Shown here one piece after another: positions 1 to 5,551 of a stretch of 5,650 nt of DNA; the stretch's first letter is position 1, and the number at the start of each line of letters is the position of its first letter. Location of the stretch: NCBI GenBank assembly GCA_904502105.1, contig CAJGDF010000124.1, forward strand, positions 1-5,650. Direction: 5' to 3'. The notes beneath the pieces were generated by a model. The model saw nothing but the letters and a program-made list of their open reading frames with translations. It was not told the DNA's origin and ran no database searches. The DNA is from an uncultured Clostridia bacterium. Lineage in GTDB: Bacteria > Bacillota > Clostridia > Oscillospirales > UBA644. The translations under genes and the position numbers were made by a program.

Positions 1-1900
1 CAATGACCCTGTTCTTCTCATGCTTGCCGATGAACTCGGTTTTTATGTTGTTGACGAAGCTGACCTTGAAACTCACGGTCTTCACGGTTGGGACTACGCT
101 TCAAAGAACCCCGATTGGCATGATGCATATGTTGACCGTGCACAGAGAATGGTTCAGAGAGATAAAAACCATGCTTGTATTATCATGTTCTCTCTCGGTA
201 ACGAAAGCGGTTACGGCGACAACCACATGGCAATGGCCAATTACATCAGAAGCGTTGTTCCGAATGTTATTATTCATTATTGCGAAAACAAAGAGCTTTT
301 CGATGTTGAAAGCGTAATGTATCCCGACATTACATATTTAACAAAACAGGGCGAAGACAAAGAAGACAAACGTCCGTATTTCATGTGTGAATACGCTCAT
401 TCTATGGGCCTCGGTCCGGGCAACCTCAAAGAATATTGGGAAACTATTTATAAATATCCGAGACTTATGGGCGGATGCATCTGGGAATGGTGCGATCATG
501 CAGTAGCTCACAAACAGGCTGACGGCTCCGTTACATATACATACGGCGGCGACCACGGCGAATATCCTCACGACAACAATTTCTGCTGCGACGGTCTTGT
601 TTATCCCGACAGAACTCCGTCCACAGCGGCTCTTGAAATGAAACAGGCATACACGCCGCTCAATATCTCTTTCTGCAAGGAATGCGGCAGACTTAAGATG
701 ATAAACCGCCTTGACTTTACAAACATCTCCGAATATACCGTTAAATGGACTGCATTGCTTAACGGCGACGAAGTTGATTCAGGTATTTTTGAAGGTCTCA
801 ACATCGAACCTCACGCTACTGTTGCTATCGATATTCCGTTTGAAGCAAAAGAAGACGGAGAATACGTTATCAATATCTGCGTTGAAGACAACAGAGGACT
901 TAACGGCATAGAAAAAGGTCATATCTGCTCCGCAGAATCGTTTGTTGTTAAAGCAGCGGAAATGTGTTGCTGCTGCAAGAAAGAATGCGAAGGCACTCTT
1001 GATGTTACCGAAAACGAAAAAGCGATCAACATTTGCGGAGACGGTTTTGAGATCAGATTTGATAAGGTTGACGGAACAGTTGCAAGCTACAAAGCATTCG
1101 GAACAGAACTCATCAATTCAGAACCACAGTATCCTGCAAGAAAAGGCCTCTGGAGAGAACCTGCCGGAATTAAACCGAACATCTGGCATGCAAAAACAGA
1201 TAATGACAATTTCCTTAACGGTTCATTGCATTACTGTGCAGACAGAGCTTGGCATCTTGTTAAGAACGCACAGATAACAGTCCTCGAAAAACAGCAGGTA
1301 ATTATCAAAGTAACAGGTCTTCTTGCCGCACCTGCATGTGACCCGTTTATTTCAACCGAAATAATTTACAAGATCGGTGTTTGCGGCTGCATAAAGGTTG
1401 ACGTTAAATACGATTCTCTTGTTAAAGAACCCTTCTTGCTCCCGAGACTCGGTGTTGCATTTGAAATGCCGAGAGAATTCGATAATGTTGAATGGTACGG
1501 CAGAGATAACGAAAGCTATCCCGATATGCTTCTTTCTTCTGTTGTCGGCAAATTCGCAAACAAGGTTGAAAAGATGCATGAGCCCTATCTCCGTCCGCAG
1601 GAAAGCGGAAACAGAGCCGAAACACGTTGGATGAAGATCAAAAATGCCGAGGGTGTTGGCTTTATGATAAAATCAGATAAACTCTTTGACTTCTCAACAC
1701 ATCATTATACCGATGATGAACTTATCGCATGGAAACACCGCGAAGATATTAAAGATATGAATTTCACAAGAGTAAATCTTGACGGCTTCCTCAGCGGTAT
1801 AGGCAGTAACTCCTGCGGTCCCAGACCGATGGATAAATATTTGCTTGTAATGGAAGGAACAAAACAGTTCTCATTCAAGCTCAAGCCCATCAAGGAATAA
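1..1900 (+). CDS. lacZ: GH2 beta-galactosidase, LacZ type (C-terminal part; 5' end outside window)
   Basis: Hydrolyses terminal beta-galactosides such as lactose or galacto-oligosaccharides, probably in the cytoplasm. The first whole codon is at base 2, and the frame runs 632 residues to a TAA at 1898-1900. Seen: the end of the TIM barrel with DEADLETHG (E23 and H25, the Mg-ligand positions of LacZ), NESGYG (E68, acid/base), CEYAHSMG (E130, nucleophile), WEWCDH and NFCCDGLVYPDRTP. After these come the immunoglobulin-like domain 4 (about residues 220-315) and the Bgal small-chain domain (about 340-630) with TDND, WYGR, LRPQESGN and SCGP motifs. The segment aligns with roughly residue 393 to the end of 1024-residue E. 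coli LacZ, so the full gene should be near 1000 residues. Oddities: about 22 cysteines, including CCCC at 322-325; WHAKTDND where RAPTDND is usual; WYGRDNESY one residue shorter than WYGRGPxExY. No signal can be judged because the N-terminus is missing. The family call is firm; the natural substrate is unknown. Confidence 0.95.
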   Translation, partial: NDPVLLMLADELGFYVVDEADLETHGLHGWDYASKNPDWHDAYVDRAQRMVQRDKNHACIIMFSLGNESGYGDNHMAMANYIRSVVPNVIIHYCENKELFDVESVMYPDITYLTKQGEDKEDKRPYFMCEYAHSMGLGPGNLKEYWETIYKYPRLMGGCIWEWCDHAVAHKQADGSVTYTYGGDHGEYPHDNNFCCDGLVYPDRTPSTAALEMKQAYTPLNISFCKECGRLKMINRLDFTNISEYTVKWTALLNGDEVDSGIFEGLNIEPHATVAIDIPFEAKEDGEYVINICVEDNRGLNGIEKGHICSAESFVVKAAEMCCCCKKECEGTLDVTENEKAINICGDGFEIRFDKVDGTVASYKAFGTELINSEPQYPARKGLWREPAGIKPNIWHAKTDNDNFLNGSLHYCADRAWHLVKNAQITVLEKQQVIIKVTGLLAAPACDPFISTEIIYKIGVCGCIKVDVKYDSLVKEPFLLPRLGVAFEMPREFDNVEWYGRDNESYPDMLLSSVVGKFANKVEKMHEPYLRPQESGNRAETRWMKIKNAEGVGFMIKSDKLFDFSTHHYTDDELIAWKHREDIKDMNFTRVNLDGFLSGIGSNSCGPRPMDKYLLVMEGTKQFSFKLKPIKE

Positions 1901-1911
1901 GCAAAATCAAA

Positions 1912-1953
1912 GACCACCGAAACTTTTATATTTCGGTGGTCGATTTTTTATTT
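1912..1953. terminator. Rho-independent terminator of the beta-galactosidase gene, possibly bidirectional
   Basis: An 11-bp perfect stem (1912-1922 GACCACCGAAA with 1931-1941 TTTCGGTGGTC) and an 8-base loop are followed by GATTTTTTATTT on the + strand. It begins 11 bases after the beta-galactosidase stop. On the - strand the stem is followed by TTTGATTTTGC, a weaker T tract, so it may also stop transcription of the convergent lipoprotein gene. Its + strand T tract overlaps that gene's stop codon (1948-1950). Confidence 0.9.
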
Positions 1954-3129
1954 AAAAATTTCTGTTTCGCCGTTTTCATACAAAACAACGATATCAAAGC
2001 TTTCCGCGGTGCTTTCTCTGACCTTGAATTCAGAAACAGATGTAATATCTGAAAGTTCGGCAAAGAAAGGATTATCTGAGGTTAACAGAAAAGAACCGTC
2101 TGATGTTAAAGCAATGGGATAAAAAGCTTCGTCATAATAAAGAAGTGCAATATCCGCAACGTTTTCCCAAGCTGATATTTCGGAAATATATGCATTTGAA
2201 TCGCAGCAAATGACTTTTCCTTCACAGGTTAAACCAATCATATTATGAAGATACTCCGCAACAACGACCTTGATTATCCCGTTCCAGCTGTCGGCATCAT
2301 TTGTTCTTTCGCTGTACACGGTAAAATCTTTTTTCACCGCTGCTGAATTTCCGTATTTGAAGGAAATATCAATAATATCATCGGCAGTCTCCATAATTTT
2401 TCCGTTATAAACAGTATGCATCTTGCCGTTCTTTGTAAAAACGTATATACCTGTCATCGACCAATAACCCTCGGAGGGTAAAATCTGATGACGGATAAAA
2501 AGAATACCGTCTTCCTCGGATATTTTATTTACAACCGCTTCATTGCTTTCAAACGGAGAGACCTTAACAAGATGAAGTTCCCCTATCTGAGGATAAAAAT
2601 CTCCGGTATAGAGCGTTCCTTCCGATTTAACAAGTTCAACATATTCGGAATAATCTGCATTTTCAATGAACATATACGCTTGGATCTGACCGTTCTTAAC
2701 CTTGCAAAGAATACGCCCGGACAGTACCTCCTGCTTTAAAACAGTATCTGTTGCATACAGTTCTATACGGCAGTCAGACGAAAGCTCGTCCCAATGAAGC
2801 TGGTAAAGGCTGCTGCAGTAATCTTTTTTGAAATGTTCGGCAACATCAAGGCGGTAAACAGATCCGTCTTCGCAGACAAGCCAGTTATCCGTAAGAAAAG
2901 CAGCATCGGGTAAAGATGTAAGGTCGTAATACGAATAAGCCTCGGCATCAACAGGCAATATGTTTTTATCATTAAGGAAAAAACTGTCAGACAGCTTTTT
3001 GTTAAAAACAGCCTGATGAGAGATCCCATGGTACGGACATACAGCAGTGTCGGTTTTATCATCAGCAGAACAAGCGCAAACTGAAAGCAAAAGCAAGACA
3101 ACAATCAAAGCCCAACATATCCGTTTCAT
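1948..3129 (-). CDS. Lipoprotein of unknown function with RCC1-like repeats
   Basis: A 393-residue protein that I cannot assign to a named family. Residues 1-20 form a type II signal peptide: MKR, a hydrophobic run (residues 7-17), then VCAC with C20 as the probable lipidated cysteine. The mature protein should therefore be anchored outside the membrane. The rest is acidic and rich in aromatic and beta-type sequence. In the C-terminal half, segments repeat the pattern 'W-x-x-(I/V)-x-x-(I/V)...(I/A)-x-L-T-x-(D/E)-G-x-(V/F)' (about 282-312 and 321-352; weaker at 224-265 and 359-392). This is how RCC1/beta-propeller-type repeats in clostridial surface proteins look (GLTCEGKV and ALTSDGSF are the clearest). 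Start choice: ATG at 3127-3129 gives the signal peptide, with AAAGGGG at 3142-3148 as ribosome binding site, a somewhat long 12-base gap. The gene stands alone, is convergent with the beta-galactosidase and has its own promoter. A role in surface binding or sensing would be a guess. Confidence 0.85.
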   Translation of the reverse strand: MKRICWALIVVLLLLSVCACSADDKTDTAVCPYHGISHQAVFNKKLSDSFFLNDKNILPVDAEAYSYYDLTSLPDAAFLTDNWLVCEDGSVYRLDVAEHFKKDYCSSLYQLHWDELSSDCRIELYATDTVLKQEVLSGRILCKVKNGQIQAYMFIENADYSEYVELVKSEGTLYTGDFYPQIGELHLVKVSPFESNEAVVNKISEEDGILFIRHQILPSEGYWSMTGIYVFTKNGKMHTVYNGKIMETADDIIDISFKYGNSAAVKKDFTVYSERTNDADSWNGIIKVVVAEYLHNMIGLTCEGKVICCDSNAYISEISAWENVADIALLYYDEAFYPIALTSDGSFLLTSDNPFFAELSDITSVSEFKVRESTAESFDIVVLYENGETEIFK

Positions 3130-3141
3130 AACCGTACATAG

Positions 3142-3148
3142 CCCCTTT
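3142..3148 (-). promoter_or_regulatory. Ribosome binding site of the RCC1-like lipoprotein gene
   Basis: AAAGGGG on the - strand, 12 bases before the ATG at 3129. It is the only purine-rich match near the start and supports this ATG, although the gap is longer than the usual 6-9 bases. Confidence 0.55.
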
Positions 3149-3207
3149 CTTGCACAATAAAAAAACGGCTTTTCACCGCTTTCCCATTCAAATCAGTCAA
3201 ATAAACC

Positions 3208-3234
3208 TACGATAAAATTCACATTTTTATCATA
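3208..3234. repeat. Imperfect inverted repeat in the lipoprotein leader, candidate operator
   Basis: TACGATAAAA (3208-3217) and TTTTATCATA (3225-3234) are inverted copies with 9 of 10 bases pairing and a 7-base spacer. It falls at about +3 to +30 of the predicted transcript. A further exact direct copy of TACGATAAAA lies at 3280-3289, just upstream of the -35. The placement suits a repressor site. The AT-richness makes chance possible, and no regulator gene is in view. Confidence 0.4.
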
Positions 3235-3243
3235 CTTTACTAT

Positions 3244-3272
3244 ATAATACACGAAAACAACTGATTTGTCAA
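3244..3272 (-). promoter_or_regulatory. Sigma-A type promoter of the lipoprotein gene
   Basis: The - strand carries TTGACA (3272-3267), a 17-base spacer and TATTAT (3249-3244). The -35 is a perfect match with optimal spacing. Transcription should start near 3237, giving a leader of about 108 bases before the ATG at 3129. The promoter lies 52 bases beyond the araD stop, so the lipoprotein gene can be transcribed independently of the araD operon. Confidence 0.8.
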
Positions 3273-3275
3273 GGG

Positions 3276-3290
3276 TTTTTACGATAAAAA
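3276..3290. repeat. Short palindrome TTTTTA-CGA-TAAAAA upstream of the lipoprotein promoter
   Basis: A perfect inverted repeat of 6-base arms around CGA, 4 bases upstream of the -35 hexamer. It contains the third copy of the TACGATAAAA element found in the lipoprotein leader. It could be part of the same regulator-binding array. It is too weak and lacks a T tract on the - strand, so it is not a convincing araD terminator. Confidence 0.35.
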
Positions 3291-3324
3291 GCCATATTTT
3301 TATAAAAATTATTTTTCAAATGGA

Positions 3325-4026
3325 CTATTTCTGACCGTAATAAGCGGTAGCACCGTGCTTACGGTAAAAATGACGTTCAAGAAGCACTTGATCCATCTGA
3401 GTAGTACGAGTCAGATCTGAAAGAGAATTTGTAAGAATATTCATCTGAGCTACACGTTCAAGAACAAATGCATTTTCAACAGCCTTTGCGGGAGTTTTAC
3501 CCCAAACAAAAGGTGCGTGCTGAGAAACAAGAACGGCAGGGCAGTATTCATAATTGAGATTCTGTTTTTCGAATGTTTCAACGATAACAGTACCGGTATT
3601 CTTTTCATATGCACCGTTTATTTCATCGGCAGTAAGTTTTCTTGTTGCGGGAACAGCGCAGGAGAAATAATCGGCATGAGTTGTTCCGAGAGGAAGGATG
3701 CTCTGAGATGCCTGAGCAAAAGCAGTGGCATATGTTGAATGAGTATGAACGACGCCGCCTATTTCGGGGAAATTTCGGTAGAGCTCAAGATGAGTGGGGG
3801 TGTCGGAGCTCGGGCGAAGCTTACCCTCAACAATATTACCGTCCAGATCGACAACTACCATATCGTCCTCTGTCATAATATCATAATCAACACCGGACGG
3901 TTTAATAACAACAAGTCCGCTTTCTCTGTCAATACCGCTTGCATTGCCCCAGGTGAGCATAACAAGTCCGCATTTTACAAGTTCTATATTTGCAATAAAT
4001 ACATCTTTTTTAAGTTGTTCCAACAT
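3325..4026 (-). CDS. araD: L-ribulose-5-phosphate 4-epimerase
   Basis: Interconverts L-ribulose 5-phosphate and D-xylulose 5-phosphate, the last step that feeds L-arabinose into the pentose phosphate pathway; cytoplasmic, class II aldolase/epimerase fold with a divalent metal. At 233 residues it matches E. coli AraD (231) and aligns along its whole length. Seen: LTWGN (24-28), IKPSGVDY (41-48), PSSDTPTH with D75, the metal ligands H94 and H96 in VHTHS, THADYF with D119 (catalytic acid/base position), VSQHAPFVWGK with H170 (third metal histidine), and C-terminal KHGATAYYGQ with Y230 matching catalytic Tyr229. All key residues are intact. Start: ATG at 4024-4026, with AAGGAGA at 4038-4044. It follows the sugar-binding protein gene by 18 bases, so the two are probably co-transcribed. 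No araA or araB lies beside it. YiaS/UlaF-type epimerases of ascorbate or xylulose routes are close relatives, but the sequence looks most like AraD. Confidence 0.95.
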   Translation of the reverse strand: MLEQLKKDVFIANIELVKCGLVMLTWGNASGIDRESGLVVIKPSGVDYDIMTEDDMVVVDLDGNIVEGKLRPSSDTPTHLELYRNFPEIGGVVHTHSTYATAFAQASQSILPLGTTHADYFSCAVPATRKLTADEINGAYEKNTGTVIVETFEKQNLNYEYCPAVLVSQHAPFVWGKTPAKAVENAFVLERVAQMNILTNSLSDLTRTTQMDQVLLERHFYRKHGATAYYGQK

Positions 4027-4037
4027 TTTAAATACAA

Positions 4038-4044
4038 TCTCCTT
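4038..4044 (-). promoter_or_regulatory. Ribosome binding site of araD
   Basis: AAGGAGA on the - strand, abutting the stop codon of the binding-protein gene (4045-4047) and 11 bases before the araD ATG. Ribosomes finishing the upstream gene reach it directly, which favours translational coupling. Confidence 0.7.
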
Positions 4045-5460
4045 TTATTCAACTTCGCCCCAGACAGCATCTATACCGCGCATTGCAGGAAGGATGTATT
4101 CTTCCATTTTTGTTGCCATAAAATCTTCGTTTGCTTCGATAAATTCTATCGGGGTTTTATTTGATGTAAGCCACTGATGGAACATACCGTACATTCCGCT
4201 GTAGTGGAAATAGTTGTAGTCTGAATTCAAATACATATTATAGAATACTTTTGAATCACGTTCATCAAAGAAATAGTTACGAGTCATGAGTTCAAGAATA
4301 TCATCAAGTGTTTCATAGCCTTCAAACGGCTCATAAATTGCGTTGATGATGGTGGCGGCAACATCTGAATGTTTCGATGCGCGGGGGAACGAGATGCATC
4401 GTTCTATATTTCCATGTTCGGCAAATGCATATCCGGGTTCAACATCCGGGCCTGTCGGCCATGAAAGAATACCGAAATTAGCCATTTCTTTTGCAATTCT
4501 GCCCCTGAGACCGATAATATTATCGGAATTAATACCGCCAAGAACGGTCATACCGCTAAGCATCGCTTCAATAGGATCTGTTTCCTTATCGATAGTTTCA
4601 CTGAGTGTTCCGTAAAAAATATCCAAGCCCTCATCCATCGCTTTTATAGCTTCGGGACTAAAGAAACCGGGAACATATTCGCCTTTATCGTTTTTTTCGG
4701 CATAACGTGAGCCATTAGAAAGAATAAACATATTACCGAATGCCGCAGGTGAACATGTAAGAGCATAATACTTAACTTCACTGCCCTCTTTTACGTAATA
4801 GCGTTCAAGAACTTCGCGGAATTTATCCCAGGTCCATTCGCCGTTTTCAAGATAATCTCTGGGGTCTGTTTCACCGAGAGCAGAAATAAGGTCTTCATTC
4901 ACAACAAGCGGTGTACCGTATGCAACGGAAACTTCAGGCCAAAGTAAAGGGTTCAAACCATAAAGGTCGTCTTCGTAATAAACAACTTCGAGCATATTAC
5001 GATAGCCCCATTTAGCCTCATTTCTGAAATCAATATAATCTTCAAGTTCAGAAAGGCCTACCATCATGCCAAGTCTTGCAGCATCTGTCCAAACGTCAGA
5101 AACACCCATAACCACGTCTGAAACAAATGTGCCGGATATTACAGCCGCATAGTAGTCCCACACAGAGCCTGTATCATATACGATATCAACAGTACAGTTC
5201 ATATTCTGCTGAACATCATTCAAACGCTTGCTTGCAAGGTCGGCAAAAACAGTATCGATCTCATAACCGAGACAAACATTTTTTGGATCAATCGTAGAAG
5301 GAATGTAAATTTTGTAAATTATACCAATACCTTCAAGGTCGATACTACCCGATTCTTTTACAAAGTCAACATCAAAAACTTCAGGCTCCGTCGAGCCGCA
5401 AGCCGTTGCAAAAATAGAAAGAAACATTGCGACAATAAGAATTTTCGCTATTTTTTTCAT
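4045..5460 (-). CDS. Extracellular sugar-binding lipoprotein of an ABC importer (family 1)
   Basis: Captures a sugar or oligosaccharide outside the membrane and hands it to an ABC permease. The protein has 471 residues. Residues 1-20 are a lipoprotein signal peptide (MKKIAK, hydrophobic core, ATAC) with C21 as the lipidated cysteine. The mature part has typical family-1 features: a first lobe with SDVVMGVSDVWTDAARLG (114-131) and LSELEDYID, ENGEWTWDKFREVLERY (205-221) where such proteins usually read 'GEWTWDdF', and EAMLSGMTVLGGI (298-310), FGILSWPTGPD (329-339) and FPRASKHSDVAATIINAIYE (358-377) in the second lobe. The ligand cannot be read from sequence; araD immediately downstream suggests a pentose-containing glycan. 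Start: the frame stays open to about 5643, but the ATG at 5460 gives the signal peptide and has a ribosome site 6 bases upstream, while the upstream part overlaps a terminator, the promoter and another gene's end. No permease or ATPase gene is adjacent in this window. A second, related protein ends just upstream. Confidence 0.92.
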   Translation of the reverse strand: MKKIAKILIVAMFLSIFATACGSTEPEVFDVDFVKESGSIDLEGIGIIYKIYIPSTIDPKNVCLGYEIDTVFADLASKRLNDVQQNMNCTVDIVYDTGSVWDYYAAVISGTFVSDVVMGVSDVWTDAARLGMMVGLSELEDYIDFRNEAKWGYRNMLEVVYYEDDLYGLNPLLWPEVSVAYGTPLVVNEDLISALGETDPRDYLENGEWTWDKFREVLERYYVKEGSEVKYYALTCSPAAFGNMFILSNGSRYAEKNDKGEYVPGFFSPEAIKAMDEGLDIFYGTLSETIDKETDPIEAMLSGMTVLGGINSDNIIGLRGRIAKEMANFGILSWPTGPDVEPGYAFAEHGNIERCISFPRASKHSDVAATIINAIYEPFEGYETLDDILELMTRNYFFDERDSKVFYNMYLNSDYNYFHYSGMYGMFHQWLTSNKTPIEFIEANEDFMATKMEEYILPAMRGIDAVWGEVE

Positions 5461-5466
5461 AATAAA

Positions 5467-5474
5467 CCACCTCT
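5467..5474 (-). promoter_or_regulatory. Ribosome binding site of the sugar-binding protein gene
   Basis: AGAGGTGG on the - strand, 6 bases before the ATG at 5460. It decides the start: the longer open frame extending to about 5643 has no reason to be used. Confidence 0.8.
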
Positions 5475-5485
5475 TAATTTTGTTT

Positions 5486-5514
5486 AGTATAACATAAATC
5501 AGAATGTTTGTCAA
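5486..5514 (-). promoter_or_regulatory. Sigma-A promoter of the binding protein-araD operon
   Basis: The - strand shows TTGACA (5514-5509), a 17-base spacer and TATACT (5491-5486), preceded by TGT, an extended -10 element. Hexamers and spacing are near consensus, so a strong promoter is expected. Start near 5479 leaves a leader of only about 19 bases containing the ribosome site. The -35 begins 6 bases after the upstream terminator stem. No clear operator palindrome or CcpA site is visible around it. Confidence 0.85.
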
Positions 5515-5519
5515 TAAAA

Positions 5520-5546
5520 TAAGTCCCAAGGAATTCTTGGGACTTA
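5520..5546 (-). terminator. Terminator of the upstream (second) binding-protein gene
   Basis: A perfect 10-bp stem, AAGTCCCAAG (5521-5530) with CTTGGGACTT (5536-5545), plus one further T-A pair, and a 5-base loop GAATT. On the - strand it is followed by TTATTTTATTG, an interrupted T tract. It starts 6 bases after the stop codon of the gene at the right edge and insulates the following operon from it. Confidence 0.8.
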
Positions 5547-5551
5547 AATAT

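Noticed and set aside
942..1277. 111-codon + strand frame inside the beta-galactosidase gene
   Set aside because: It is an out-of-frame shadow rich in basic residues; the GH2 frame explains the sequence fully.
2488..2739. 83-codon + strand frame inside the lipoprotein gene
   Set aside because: It is antisense, has no ribosome site and is not recognisable; the - strand frame has a signal peptide and promoter.
3218..3248. Possible + strand promoter: TTCACA (3218-3223) and TATAAT (3243-3248)
   Set aside because: The spacer is 19 bases, no gene follows on the + strand (it would run antisense to araD), and the TATAAT overlaps the better-supported - strand -10.
3274..3293. Hairpin after araD as its terminator
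   Set aside because: On the - strand the stem is AT-rich with a mismatch and is followed by CTTGACAAATC rather than a T tract. araD may read through into the lipoprotein gene or end elsewhere.
3739..4164. 141-codon open frame on the + strand across araD and the binding-protein end
   Set aside because: It lies antisense to two well-supported genes, has no ribosome site and resembles no known protein; it is a shadow.
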